Assembly: GCA_013822425.1 (NCBI GenBank)
Contig: PNKL01000002.1
Location: 62,001 to 126,000 of the forward strand
Direction of reading: 5' to 3'
DNA: 64,000 bases
DNA from: Gemmatimonas sp.
GTDB lineage: Bacteria; Gemmatimonadota; Gemmatimonadetes; Gemmatimonadales; Gemmatimonadaceae
Shown: positions 25,011-33,857 of the stretch, one piece after another
Layout of the letters: every line of letters begins with the position of its first letter
Numbering within the stretch: position 1 is the stretch's first letter
Notes under the pieces: generated by a model
Told to the model about the DNA's origin: nothing
Database searches by the model: none
The model's input: only the letters and a program-made list of their open reading frames with translations
Translations under genes and position numbers: made by a program

Positions 25011-26417
25011 TGAGTTCCTTAGAGTCGCTGTTTGAGAGCGGTCACAAATGTGGAAAGTGGGATGCCGAGGGCCGCGGGGAGGTCGAACGGCATCAGATGC
25101 GCCGGCAACTGCTTGGCCGCTAGGTCGCGACGCTGAAGGCCCAATCGAGCCGGGCGGCGGTACTTCACGACCCCGTGGGAGAACAGCGCCTTGATGCGGA
25201 GGGCCTCAAAGGAGTAGCCCCGGCCGGCCCGGTCGACGTCACGAAGGTTCCGGTTCATCGCCTCGGTGAACGCGTTGGTGACGCCTTGCGTCGCGAAGAA
25301 GTTGAGAATCTCCGGCTCCCAGTTGGTGCTCGCCGTCAGCAGCGGCTTGAAGATCCGGGCGAGCTGGGGCGGCACGGCAGCCCGCCAGGCGTGGAGGGCG
25401 TTCCGCGCCCCGGCCTCCGTGTTCTCCTCCCAGATGTCGTAGAACTGCTCCTTGAGGTCGTAGGCGGTCCGCAGCTCGGGGATCTCGGCCAGCCACTCGG
25501 CCAACAACAGCTTCTGTTCGTCGCGGAGATGGACGGGACGGGCGAGCAAGACATGCCGGTTCCGCTTGATGAAGGCGCCCCGCCGCCGGCTGACTCGCTT
25601 CCCAACGAGCTTCCGCAGGGCGTCGAGGGATTGAGAGGCGAGCCGTTGGATGTGGAACTTGTCGACGACCGCAATGGCCGTCGGGAACACTAGCCTGGTG
25701 ACGGTGAGGTAGGGACGGTGCATGTCCATGGCCACGACCTTCACCCGTTCGCGGTGCTCGAGTCGCTGCAACGAGCGATAGACCAGATCGCGGGTGCGGT
25801 CCTCGAGGAAGTCGAGGATCAGCTTGTCGCCGATGTTCGTGAGCACGCCCCGTGCGCGACCACGGATATGCAGCGCGTCGATGCCGAGAATCGCCGGTGC
25901 CTGAAACACATGACGGGCCTCCATCCGCTCGGCGTAGGCACGGAAGACGTTGCGGCTGGTGCCCTCGGAAACCCCAACCTCCTCGGCCACGGCCACGTGG
26001 GTGCGTCGAAGCACCGACTGCTCGATGTGCTCGACCAGCCGCCGGGTCATCAAATGCCGGTCGTCAATATCCGGGGCGGGCTGCAGGAACGTTCCCCCGC
26101 ACGACCGACACTTGTAGCGCTGGCGCTGCCAGTCGATGACGACCGGCTTCCCGGCGTGCGTCGTGTCGTTCACGGCCTGGCGGATCACGCCGTGTCGGTA
26201 CAGGGCGCCGTCCGCGCCGCACTTCAGGCACGCGGCCGGCGTGTCGGCAAAGCGTGCGTCCACCCGATGACCGTGCACCTGCTCATGCGTGGCGAGAACC
26301 TCCCAGTGCTTCAGCCGCAGGAAGTCCGTCACGACCGCAGGCCCTCCCCAGCCGCCGCAGGCGAGCACACCAGACGCCACGGCGGGTATCCGCCCCCAGT
26401 CTGGCGACGAAGAACCC
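25011..26417 (-). mobile_element. ISL3-family insertion sequence (ends uncertain)
   Basis: The transposase gene fills most of this stretch. Read inwards, the right end (GGGTTCTTCGTCGCC at 26417-26403) and the left end (GAGTTCCTTAGAGTCGC at 25011-25027) are alike only with gaps. I could not see an 8-bp target duplication. The borders are therefore provisional. Confidence 0.4.
25019..26332 (-). CDS. ISL3 family transposase
   Basis: A 437-residue transposase from a GTG at 26332 that follows a GGGGAGGG ribosome site. The frame is open to 26419, but VTDFLRLKHWEVLA is the family's usual N terminus. An N-terminal zinc finger (CLKCG ... CRSCGG) and helix-turn-helix (VAEEVGVSEGTSRNVF) are followed by the DDE core: ILGIDALHIRG, VVAMDMHRPY, VVDKFHIQRLA, and the final Glu in NAFTEAMNRNLR. 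All motifs look intact, so the element may be active. It separates the amino-acid genes from the low-GC accessory patch. Confidence 0.92.
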   Translation of the reverse strand: MTDFLRLKHWEVLATHEQVHGHRVDARFADTPAACLKCGADGALYRHGVIRQAVNDTTHAGKPVVIDWQRQRYKCRSCGGTFLQPAPDIDDRHLMTRRLVEHIEQSVLRRTHVAVAEEVGVSEGTSRNVFRAYAERMEARHVFQAPAILGIDALHIRGRARGVLTNIGDKLILDFLEDRTRDLVYRSLQRLEHRERVKVVAMDMHRPYLTVTRLVFPTAIAVVDKFHIQRLASQSLDALRKLVGKRVSRRRGAFIKRNRHVLLARPVHLRDEQKLLLAEWLAEIPELRTAYDLKEQFYDIWEENTEAGARNALHAWRAAVPPQLARIFKPLLTASTNWEPEILNFFATQGVTNAFTEAMNRNLRDVDRAGRGYSFEALRIKALFSHGVVKYRRPARLGLQRRDLAAKQLPAHLMPFDLPAALGIPLSTFVTALKQRL

Positions 26418-26461
26418 ACGAGGGGTGGGCCGATCGCGCGCCCCGCACCGTCGCGTACCGA

Positions 26462-26674
26462 CTATCGCGTGGTTCTTGGAGGAACTTCCCCAGGCGCCAG
26501 CTCGCGGGCGCGCGTGGGAATGCCGAGGCGCTCGAAGAACGCACGCTCCACGGGATCGCGTGGCGGTCGCGTCACGCCCGTCCAATCCAGTCGAGCGACG
26601 GCGGGCAGCGTCTCGACGCGCTGGCGCTCAAGGTCAGCGAGAAACTCGGCGGTCGTGGGAAAGAGGCGATTCAT
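26462..26674 (-). CDS. Small hypothetical protein (70 aa), partner of the upstream nucleotidyltransferase-like gene
   Basis: A 70-residue Arg- and Pro-rich protein (MNRLFPTTAEFLADLERQ, then VERAFFERLGIPTRARE). Its ATG lies 3 bases after the stop of the preceding gene, a spacing that indicates one operon. The insertion sequence ends within about 45 bp of its stop, so the C terminus may have been altered by the insertion. No family is recognised. Confidence 0.5.
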   Translation of the reverse strand: MNRLFPTTAEFLADLERQRVETLPAVARLDWTGVTRPPRDPVERAFFERLGIPTRARELAPGEVPPRTTR

Positions 26675-26677
26675 GGC

Positions 26678-27481
26678 TCATTCAGGATGCGGGAGTCCGG
26701 GTGCTTCGTCAACGTCGAGAATGGCCGGCGGCGACGGATGTTCCGGCGTGACATCCGTCGCGTGCCCCCGACCGGCGGGCTCTGGCTCCGCCTGCACCCG
26801 CGGCGCGCGGAGTCGCCAGTAGAGATCCAGCAGCGCCGCCACCGTGACCGTCGGCGCATCATGTCCAAGCGCGAGCACCCGGAGTGCGTTGTACTCGCGG
26901 ACCACGTCCTCCGTCCGCGCCATCGGCGCAAACGACCCCATATCGAGGCGGTCCCCGATGGCGCCGATGATCGCGACCGCCTGCATGCCGTGCTCGGTAC
27001 TGCCCGTGTTCTTGAAGCTGCGCAACCGCTGCACGAGCATCGCCTCGAGGGAGAGCACCCGCAGCGGTGCCCTCGCCGTACCGATCAGCGCGACGGGCTC
27101 CTCGATACCCCCGCCGGGAAACTCAACCAGGCAGTTGCCGAGTGCCCAGTGTCGCCCCGATTCCTTCGAGAACCCCAGTCCCGCCATCACCGCCGCGATC
27201 TCCTCCATCGTCGGCCGGAGGCCCGTCGGCAACTCGAGCACGACATCCACATCATTCGACGCAATCACCGATGGGAGGTGCAACGCCAAGGCGCTGCCGC
27301 CCACCACGGTCGCTTGGACGCCCACCGCGGCGAAGGCCTCAGACACGATGACGGCGATCTCCGCGACCTCGGCGGCCTGCAACGGGGTGGCGGGGGGGCA
27401 TGCAGCTCGAGCCTCGCGGAACGATGCCGCGCGCGCGATGAGCTCCTTTGGAAGACTGCGCTCGCTGTCTGATTCGCCCAT
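26678..27481 (-). CDS. Nucleotidyltransferase-fold protein (DUF6036/AbiEii-like)
   Basis: A 267-residue protein with a minimal nucleotidyltransferase core: VVGGSALALHLP provides the GGSAL helix and SNDVDVVLELP the paired Asp residues that would bind metal. The middle part (VLSLEAMLVQRLRSFKNTGS, DVVREYNALRVLALG) is helical. Proteins of this fold appear in toxin-antitoxin and phage-defence modules (AbiEii, MNT) and in plain metabolic roles. Its immediate small partner and its position next to an insertion sequence make a defence or toxin-antitoxin module a reasonable but unproven reading. No HEPN RxxxxxH motif is visible. Confidence 0.6.
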   Translation of the reverse strand: MGESDSERSLPKELIARAASFREARAACPPATPLQAAEVAEIAVIVSEAFAAVGVQATVVGGSALALHLPSVIASNDVDVVLELPTGLRPTMEEIAAVMAGLGFSKESGRHWALGNCLVEFPGGGIEEPVALIGTARAPLRVLSLEAMLVQRLRSFKNTGSTEHGMQAVAIIGAIGDRLDMGSFAPMARTEDVVREYNALRVLALGHDAPTVTVAALLDLYWRLRAPRVQAEPEPAGRGHATDVTPEHPSPPAILDVDEAPGLPHPE

Positions 27482-27920
27482 CTCCCGCTCCCGCGCTGCA
27501 GGGCCCTGCCGCGTCGGCGCCCAGCGGTCAACGCCGCGTTGCTTTCCATCAACTTATACACACTTTTGCGATTTCACAAGTCACATACCACTCCCCAGCC
27601 AGGCCGCGATTCCACACTTTTGCGCAGAGCCACAAAATCTCACCCCCACGCCGCCGAAGGTAGCGCTCAACCGATCACGACCTCATAAAGCACGGCAGTC
27701 TCGGCGGGGTGGATCAAGCTCGTGAGAGGTAGTGGATCAAGCTCGTGAAAAACGACAAAGGCCTCTGCGTTCTCCAAGTGGCGGAGGCAGCACGACTCAC
27801 TCTTCATCTGCGGATGTGCTTCGAATGCGTCTGGTAGCAGGGCTCGTGGAGTGCTTGCGAACGCGTTCACGAACAGGCAGTAATCTCCGCCTCGCTGCTG
27901 TTCGCATGGGTTCGCACTGA
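27482..27920. other. Lower-GC spacer without a convincing gene
   Basis: About 440 bp visibly richer in A/T than the surroundings, between the nucleotidyltransferase gene and the Asp-box gene. It contains a 17-bp direct repeat, GTGGATCAAGCTCGTGA, at 27709-27725 and 27732-27748. A 94-codon frame on the minus strand (27667-27951) overlaps the end of the next gene, has no ribosome site and resembles no family I know, so I do not call it. Confidence 0.5.
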
Positions 27921-29204
27921 TCAAGGCGTGCGACGCGTCTGGGTGAAGCACGCAGCGCGAGTGATGACGAGCTTGGTGACTGGCAGTGACGATCTACCCT
28001 GAGTCTCGAACTCACTCCAGGTCATCACCACCGAACTCGGACCAACAGCATCAACGGTGCCAGCGCCGAAGGACGTCGGAACCTTCGACGCGAGCCAACG
28101 TCCTGACCACGTGCCACGCCACACGACGTGGTACGGGGCCGTGAACGAGCTCACCATATCTGCGGCCAGCTGCGCGACCATGTGGATGGTGCCAAGTTGA
28201 TCGACAGTCACCCTAAGGGTGCGCGCCGCGTGTGGCAGCTGATACGACGCCTGCTGTTGCCACGTGCGCCCCGCGTCCCGCGAGAGTGCAAGCCGCAGCG
28301 TCCGACCAATCAGCGCCTCCGACCCGTCAATCCAAACGAGGGCAAGACGTCGCGCGTCTAGCGCTAAGAGGTGTGGTTCATACGCCGGGACCGACACCGC
28401 GGGGCCCACCCGTCGGCCAGCAGTCCAGGTTCTTCCACGATCCGCTGAACGCTTGAGAAAGACGGTATTCCCTCCGGGCAACGCATTCGCCACGTACGTC
28501 TGCAGGTCCTCTCCATCACTCAGGCTGAGCACGTCAAAGTACAGTTCAGTCTGATCTGCCACGCTACTGGCTTGCCAACCGCTCCTCGTCCATCGCACGA
28601 TCTTGTCTGCCGCACGGAGCCATGGGCCGTCTGCACCGCGAGCCGGTTGCGAAACGCGCAATGGAACCCATGACGCCGCCGGTCCAAATCCAGGTACCGT
28701 GTGCAGTACGCTCCACGATTCGCCATTCCAGCTCGCAGAACGCAACGAATCCCGGCTCAGCAACGAATCGTCTGGCCCTTCGCTTCGCCAAAGAACGTCG
28801 ACTGTTCCAGTCGGTGTGGACGCCACGCGGAGTACCCGGTAGGCTCCCGTGTGCTCTGGAAGCGGAATTGGTACGCCAACGGCGCTTCCGACGAGCCGAA
28901 CGCCGAGGTGGATCGTCACGCTCGAGGCGGTGCCTCCGGGATGCGATGTGTCCACCACGATGGTGGGATAGCCCAACAGCATGATGCTCTTCCCGGTCGA
29001 TACCGCCTTCGCACCCTCGATGAACACGAGTTCACCGTGTGTCGAACGGAGGGGCTTGGCGCGGACATCTTCAGCGTCCCGACACCGCTTGAGCGCCGAT
29101 CTTCCTTCAGCAACGCCCGACACAGTAACGTCGGAGGTCGCCGAAGTAAGGGTTCTTTGCTGCGGAGCAATAACGGCCGCGAAGAGAAGAGCGGTGCGGA
29201 ACAC
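27921..29204 (-). CDS. Secreted Asp-box (BNR/sialidase-like) beta-propeller protein
   Basis: A GTG at 29204, preceded by a TGGAG ribosome site, opens a 427-residue protein with a signal peptide (MFRTALLFAAVIAPQQ). Two clear Asp-box motifs (SADRGRTW and SRDAGRTW) and several strand-turn repeats (AYEPHLLALDARRLALVW) mark a sialidase-type propeller. The catalytic Arg triad and Glu/Tyr of true sialidases could not be identified, so an enzyme role is unproven. The DNA is less GC-rich than neighbouring genes, which fits acquisition. The frame is open far upstream into a pseudogene; that extension is not part of this gene. Confidence 0.7.
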   Translation of the reverse strand: MFRTALLFAAVIAPQQRTLTSATSDVTVSGVAEGRSALKRCRDAEDVRAKPLRSTHGELVFIEGAKAVSTGKSIMLLGYPTIVVDTSHPGGTASSVTIHLGVRLVGSAVGVPIPLPEHTGAYRVLRVASTPTGTVDVLWRSEGPDDSLLSRDSLRSASWNGESWSVLHTVPGFGPAASWVPLRVSQPARGADGPWLRAADKIVRWTRSGWQASSVADQTELYFDVLSLSDGEDLQTYVANALPGGNTVFLKRSADRGRTWTAGRRVGPAVSVPAYEPHLLALDARRLALVWIDGSEALIGRTLRLALSRDAGRTWQQQASYQLPHAARTLRVTVDQLGTIHMVAQLAADMVSSFTAPYHVVWRGTWSGRWLASKVPTSFGAGTVDAVGPSSVVMTWSEFETQGRSSLPVTKLVITRAACFTQTRRTP

Positions 29205-29296
29205 GCAGACTCCAGGAGTGAGCTCAGGAACCGTCGAGCGGCGATCTCGCACGTCACGATTTGTCTGAACGGTACGCGGCCCGGCGGTGCTTGCCA

Positions 29297-29327
29297 AGTG
29301 ACCGCCTGTAACAGTGACCGCCTGTAA
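29297..29327. repeat. 15-bp direct repeat
   Basis: AGTGACCGCCTGTAA occurs at 29297-29311 and again at 29313-29327. It lies between the transposase fragment and the Asp-box gene and may be a rearrangement scar. Confidence 0.7.
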
Positions 29328-29402
29328 TCCACTCGTGTGTCGATATATCGACGATGACCGTTCCAGTTGATCCTGGGAAGGTCCAGATTCTCTGGAACTC
29401 GC

Positions 29403-29675
29403 CTCGGCGACCACCGCATCAAACGCGCGCATCGAAATCGTCGCACGGACCCGGCCGAACAGCGCGCCGCGGTGTACATCCCACGCGGCGATATACACGC
29501 ACGTGCCATGGCGTTTGTCGTCCGTCTCAACCCGCAGCGCATGACCCGGCGCGGGCGGCGTGATCGGATGCCGCAGGCGGCGAATGGGACTCTGGGTCTT
29601 CTCGTCCGCCGAGAGCACGAAGTCGAGCAGGCCGAGCGGTTTCCCCTGCCAGCATCGATGATACAAGTCCAATGC
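29403..29675 (-). pseudogene. IS630-type transposase fragment
   Basis: About 90 residues (LDLYHRCWQGKPL, VLSADEKTQSPIRR, TPPAPGHALRVETDD, YIAAWDVHRGALFG) match the middle of IS630-family transposases, including the first catalytic Asp in the SADEKT motif. The N-terminal helix-turn-helix part, the second Asp (normally in a WIVDNGSSH block) and the final Glu are missing, so it cannot be functional. It continues in frame from the truncated vapC upstream. Confidence 0.7.
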
Positions 29676-29876
29676 AAACGCCCGCAGGTGCTTGCGCAGG
29701 TGCCGGAACTGCCGCGGATCCCTGACGCCGGAGAGGATCTCCTGGCGCACCGGGCCAATCATCACAACCCGGCCTTCGCGAATCAGCTCGGCGAGTTCCC
29801 GCACGACGGGCGAGTCCCTCGGGTGCGCTCGTCGGAGCGCCAGCGACCACACCGAGGTGTCGATCAGCACCTTCAC
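29676..29876 (-). pseudogene. Truncated vapC (PIN-domain toxin) fused to transposase remnant
   Basis: A GTG at 29876 starts VKVLIDTSVWSLALRR, the typical PIN-domain beginning with the first catalytic Asp. IGPVRQEILSG supplies the conserved Glu. The similarity stops after RKHLRAF (residue 67) and an IS630 fragment continues in the same frame, so the C-terminal half with the remaining acids is lost. The upstream antitoxin remnant overlaps by four bases (GTGA), the standard vapBC junction. Confidence 0.75.
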
Positions 29877-30004
29877 GGCCGGCGGCGCTGCCGTTTGTAG
29901 TCGTACCTGGCGTCGAAGTCGACCGTGCCGATGCGACGGACGCCAGTTGCGGTGCGGCCAGCGACGTCCGGAGCAGCACTGCCGAACGGCTTCCGGTACG
30001 CCAC
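29873..30004 (-). pseudogene. vapB antitoxin remnant
   Basis: The frame overlapping the vapC GTG encodes 43 residues ending IGTVDFDARYDYKRQRRRP, similar in style to the C-terminal toxin-binding tails of VapB antitoxins. The DNA-binding N terminus is absent: an in-frame stop lies a few codons upstream, and the divergent S9 peptidase gene begins at 30051. It is short enough that an intact small gene cannot be excluded. Confidence 0.45.
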
Positions 30005-30050
30005 GCCGCGCCTGTACCTTCACCAACTACGCCATCGTTCCGGAGACCTG

Positions 30051-32285
30051 ATGCGCCGAGTCGTAGCCGTACTCGCCCTTGCCATGCCCCTCGCCGCGCA
30101 GCAGCCCGCGCCCGCCGCGGCGCCCGCCGCGGCGCCGCCGGCGCCGGCCCAAGCCGGTCCCCGCGCCTTCACGCCGAACGACTGGTACAAGGTCACCCAA
30201 CTCAGTTCGCCGGCCATGTCGCCGGACGGCAAGCTGGTGGCCTTTACCGTGACCACCGTCGTCGAGCGTGAGAACAAGCGGCACAGCGAGATATGGGCCG
30301 TGCCCACGGCGGGCGGCGCGCCGATGCGTTACACATCGCCGGGCTACGAGAGCTCGAGCCCGCGCTTCTCGCCCGACGGGAAGTACCTGTTCTTCACGTC
30401 CAACCGGCCAGGCGGGCGCGGCAGCACCTGGGCGCTGCGCATGGATCAACCGGGTGGCGAGGCGATGCAGGTGGAGAACTACCCGGTGGGTTCGGTGCCG
30501 GACGACAAGAGCTTCGCGGTCTTCACGGACGTGGTGGACACCACGGGGGGCGCCGGCGGCTTTGCGCGCGGCCCTGGCGGACGCGGCCCGGGCGGCGGGT
30601 TTGCCGCCCCTGGAACCGGTGCGGCCAATGCGATGGCCTTCCCGCCGTACGGTGCCATCACCAAACCCGTCGAGCCGGCGCGCTTCGATGGCCGCCAGAT
30701 CGTGAACTTCCCATATAAGGCCAACGGCATCGGGTTCGTTCCGAACCCGCGCGAGGCGCGGGTCATCAAGCCGCTGCAGATATTCACGCAGAAGTACGAC
30801 GGCTCCAGGCGCGTGCAGGTGACCGACACGCGCTACTCGCACACCCAGGCCGCGGTGTCGCCCGACGGCAAGTGGGTGGCCTTTGTCGCGGATGCGCAGC
30901 TCCGTCCGGATTCGGTGGTGGCCCAGGCCGCCGACTCGCTGGTCAAGCTGCCGTACGACGCCCTTCGGGACGAGGCGCCGCGCAACGACCGTGACATCTA
31001 CGTCATCCCGATCGCCGCCGGCGCACCGCGCAAGCTGGCCTCGCTGCAGGGTGACGAGAGCAACCTCGACTGGTCGCCCGACGGCAAGAAGCTCCTCTTC
31101 ATCGGCCGCGCCGAGCGCACCAAGAATGCCCGCCTGATGCTCATTGACGTGGCCGGTGGCGCACCGCAGAACCTCACCAACGGCTGGCAGTACGAGCCGT
31201 CCAGCGCCGAGTTCCTGCCGAACGGCGAGATCCTGATGAGCGCCGACATCGGCGCGCGCACCGCGCTGTTCACGGTGATGCCGAAGAACGGCCGGATGCG
31301 CGAGACGATCGGGGGCCGCCGGGTGTTCCGCGGCTTTTCGCGCGACGAGAAGGGCACGAAGGTGGCGTTCGTCGCGACGAGCGTCAGTTCGCCCACCGAG
31401 TTGTACATCGCCGACCTCGACAGCCGGAAGGACGGCCGGAATGACGGCAAGAACGAGCGGAAGCTGACGTCGTTCAATGACAAGGTGAACGCCGAGATCA
31501 CGTGGAGCGACGCCGAGAAGTTCACCTTCCAGGGGGTCGGCGGCCTGACCATCGAAGGGTGGGTGATGAAGCCGTTCGGCTATCAGGCCGGCAAGAAGTA
31601 CCCGCTGGTGCTGTATATCCACGGTGGGCCACACGCGCGCTACGACGAAGGCTGGTTCGACGAGTTCCAGAACCTCGCCGGCGCCGGCTTCATGGTGCTC
31701 TACACCAATCCGCGCGGCTCGAGCGGCTCGGGGGCCGACTTCACGTTCAGCACGCGCGGCCGCTGGTTTGCCGAGGACTACAGGGACCTGATGCAGGCCA
31801 CCGACATCGTGGCACAGCGGGCCGACGTGGACAGCACCCGCATGGGCGTCACGGGCGGCTCGTACGGCGGCGTGATGACTGCCTGGATCACCTCGCACAC
31901 CAATCGCTACAAGGCCGCCGAGGCCGACCGCATGATCAGCAATTGGTGGTCGTGGTACGGGTCGAGCGAGGCGCAGGGGCTCACCGAGTTTGAGTTCTTC
32001 GGCAAGCCATGGGAGAACCCGGCGATGTACGACTCGCTCTCGCCCATCCGCTACGTGACGCGCGTCAGGACGCCGACGCTGATCGTGCAGAGCGAGGAAG
32101 ACCACCGCACGCCCATGACGGACGCCGAGCAGTGGTTCATGGCGCTCAGGAAGCAGGGGGTGCCGGTCGAGTTCGTGCGGTACCCACGCTCCACCCACGA
32201 TCTCTCGCGCACCGGCGAGCCGTGGCTGCTCGTGGACCGGCTGGGCCGCCTGCGGCAGTGGTTCGCGCACTGGTTGACGCCGTAG
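30051..32285 (+). CDS. Secreted S9 family peptidase (acylaminoacyl/dipeptidyl peptidase type)
   Basis: A 744-residue protein with a signal peptide (MRRVVAVLALAMPLAAQ) and a Pro/Ala linker. The N-terminal half is a TolB/WD40-like propeller with repeated SPDGK turns (AMSPDGKLVAFT, FSPDGKYLFFTS, VSPDGKWVAFVAD). The C-terminal alpha/beta-hydrolase has the full S9 triad: Ser in GVTGGSYGGVMTAW, Asp in QSEEDHRTPM and His in YPRSTHDLSR. It cleaves short peptides, most likely in the periplasm. The ATG at 30051 is the start that yields the leader; the open frame upstream overlaps the decayed vapBC remnant on the other strand. Confidence 0.93.
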   Translation: MRRVVAVLALAMPLAAQQPAPAAAPAAAPPAPAQAGPRAFTPNDWYKVTQLSSPAMSPDGKLVAFTVTTVVERENKRHSEIWAVPTAGGAPMRYTSPGYESSSPRFSPDGKYLFFTSNRPGGRGSTWALRMDQPGGEAMQVENYPVGSVPDDKSFAVFTDVVDTTGGAGGFARGPGGRGPGGGFAAPGTGAANAMAFPPYGAITKPVEPARFDGRQIVNFPYKANGIGFVPNPREARVIKPLQIFTQKYDGSRRVQVTDTRYSHTQAAVSPDGKWVAFVADAQLRPDSVVAQAADSLVKLPYDALRDEAPRNDRDIYVIPIAAGAPRKLASLQGDESNLDWSPDGKKLLFIGRAERTKNARLMLIDVAGGAPQNLTNGWQYEPSSAEFLPNGEILMSADIGARTALFTVMPKNGRMRETIGGRRVFRGFSRDEKGTKVAFVATSVSSPTELYIADLDSRKDGRNDGKNERKLTSFNDKVNAEITWSDAEKFTFQGVGGLTIEGWVMKPFGYQAGKKYPLVLYIHGGPHARYDEGWFDEFQNLAGAGFMVLYTNPRGSSGSGADFTFSTRGRWFAEDYRDLMQATDIVAQRADVDSTRMGVTGGSYGGVMTAWITSHTNRYKAAEADRMISNWWSWYGSSEAQGLTEFEFFGKPWENPAMYDSLSPIRYVTRVRTPTLIVQSEEDHRTPMTDAEQWFMALRKQGVPVEFVRYPRSTHDLSRTGEPWLLVDRLGRLRQWFAHWLTP

Positions 32286-32305
32286 CGGGGACTGCCGCCA
32301 ACAAC

Positions 32306-32339
32306 ACGCGTGGCACCGCCGCACGCGTGGCACCGCCGC
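32306..32339. repeat. Duplicated 17-bp unit between convergent genes
   Basis: ACGCGTGGCACCGCCGC occurs twice in tandem (32306-32322, 32323-32339). CGCGTGGC of the second copy can pair with GCCACGCG at 32349-32356, so the region may also act as a two-way terminator. Confidence 0.65.
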
Positions 32340-32371
32340 GCCGGCTGCGCCACGCGAGTTCCTGCCCGTGG

Positions 32372-33850
32372 CTACCGGATGACTTCCCCTCGCTCGAAAT
32401 CGTACAGGGTGGCCTTGCGCAGCTGGAAGTACGCCTGCCAGTAGCTGCGCAGGGCCTGCACGTACGAGGCGAGCGCCTGGTCCTTCTCGCTCTGCGCGAT
32501 GTACAGGTTGTCAATGGTGATGCGGCTGATGCCGTAGCGGTTGAGCGCGACGTCAAAGCGCTTGGTCGCCACCGTGTCGGCCTTGGCCGCAATCTGCAGT
32601 GCGCGGCGCGCCTGCCCCAGTTGCAGCGCGGCGAACCGGGCATTGAGCTCGATCTGGTTGCGCAGGTTCTGGGCGCTGGCCTGCACCGAGCTGCGTTCCG
32701 CCTTGGCCGCCTGCACCTGCGCCCCGTGCGTCCCCCACTGCCAGACCGGGATCTGGACCCCCAGCTGCAACTGCTGTGCGTCGCGCAGGTCCTTGTAGGC
32801 AGCGGCCGCGGTGCCGGCCGTGTTGTTGTAGCCGTAGCTCACCTGCAGGGTGCCGCCGGCGCCGGTATTCCAGCGCGCCTCGCTCAGGGCGCGGTCGGCC
32901 TGCACCGTGTTCGCCTCGGCGTCGGTCATGCCCGCCGTGTTGCGCCGCGCCTGTTGCACCGCCAGCGTGGTGTCCGCATCGAACGACGGCACGCTGTCGC
33001 TGACGACGATGGAGACCGGCGTCTCGGGCGGCAGATTGAGCACGAGCCGGAACTGCGCCAGGGCCCGCTGGTGCGCGAGCAGGGCGTCGGCGAGCGATGA
33101 CCGCGAGCGCAACAGGGCCAGTTCGCTCTGCAGCAGGTCGTTCTCGCCGATCTTGCCGACCTCGAGCCGGCCCTTGTTCAACGTGAAGAGCGTGTCGTTG
33201 GTCGTCACGTTCTTCGACGCGTTGGCCACGGCGAGCGAGGTGCCGTGCACGTCGAAGAACGCATTCGTGACGGCCAGGGCCACGTCCTCGCGCGCCTCGA
33301 GGAAGCGGCGCTCCGCGAGGGAGATGCGCAGCGCCTGCTGACGAAGCTCCCACTTGTAGCTGTTGGCCCTGAGCAACGGCTGCGTCAGACTCACCTGCAG
33401 CGGCACGGACGACCACGTCCGACCGCCGGTGGCGCCATTCACCTGCACCTGATTGAGTCCTGACGCGATGTTGAGGGTCGTATTGGTCCAGGGGACGCGT
33501 TGCGCGATGGTGGCCGTCAGCCCCGCCGTCGTCTGCCGCAGCGGCCGGTACAGCGTGGTGCCGTCGGGCTGGATCACCGGCGTGATCGACCGCGTGATTG
33601 TCGGGACCGAGGTGCCGCCCACGGAGAGGGAGGGCAGATACTGGCTCGTGGCGACGTGATCGCGCGCCCGCGCCGCGTCGCGCGCGCCGAGCGCGATGCG
33701 GGCCTGCGGGCCCTGGTGCACCGCCATCGCCAGGGCGTCCCGCAGCGTGAGCCGCAACTCGCCCTGCGCGCGGAGGCGATGAGGCGTCCCCACGGCGGCG
33801 AGTGAGGCGAGCAGGCAGGCGGCCGTGCCCAGCGTGCGCGTTCGGTTCAT
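32372..33850 (-). CDS. TolC family outer membrane efflux protein
   Basis: A 492-residue protein with a signal peptide ending RLRAQ. It has two internally related halves of long helices, typical of TolC-type trimeric channels (RLTLRDALAMAVHQGPQ at the start; RFDVALNRYGISRITIDNLYIAQSEKDQALASYVQALRSYWQAYFQLRK at the end, quoted in short segments only for its LNRYG and ASYVQALRSYW motifs). It is the last gene of a HlyD-permease-TolC operon, 7 bp after the permease gene, and provides the outer-membrane exit duct. Confidence 0.9.
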   Translation of the reverse strand: MNRTRTLGTAACLLASLAAVGTPHRLRAQGELRLTLRDALAMAVHQGPQARIALGARDAARARDHVATSQYLPSLSVGGTSVPTITRSITPVIQPDGTTLYRPLRQTTAGLTATIAQRVPWTNTTLNIASGLNQVQVNGATGGRTWSSVPLQVSLTQPLLRANSYKWELRQQALRISLAERRFLEAREDVALAVTNAFFDVHGTSLAVANASKNVTTNDTLFTLNKGRLEVGKIGENDLLQSELALLRSRSSLADALLAHQRALAQFRLVLNLPPETPVSIVVSDSVPSFDADTTLAVQQARRNTAGMTDAEANTVQADRALSEARWNTGAGGTLQVSYGYNNTAGTAAAAYKDLRDAQQLQLGVQIPVWQWGTHGAQVQAAKAERSSVQASAQNLRNQIELNARFAALQLGQARRALQIAAKADTVATKRFDVALNRYGISRITIDNLYIAQSEKDQALASYVQALRSYWQAYFQLRKATLYDFERGEVIR

Positions 33851-33857
33851 GGGAGGG

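Noticed and set aside
24821-25018. Small gene between ctlX and the insertion sequence
   Set aside because: Frames here are Arg/Pro-rich without a ribosome site; nothing recognisable.
25011-26417. Exact ends and target duplication of the ISL3 element
   Set aside because: End similarity needs gaps and no matching 8-bp flank was found, so the borders are only provisional.
27667-27951. 94-residue gene after the Asp-box gene
   Set aside because: It overlaps the end of that gene, has no ribosome site and no recognisable family.
27921-30026. One 701-residue protein
   Set aside because: It joins a vapB-region read-through, a truncated PIN domain, an IS630 fragment and an Asp-box protein with its own ribosome site and signal peptide.
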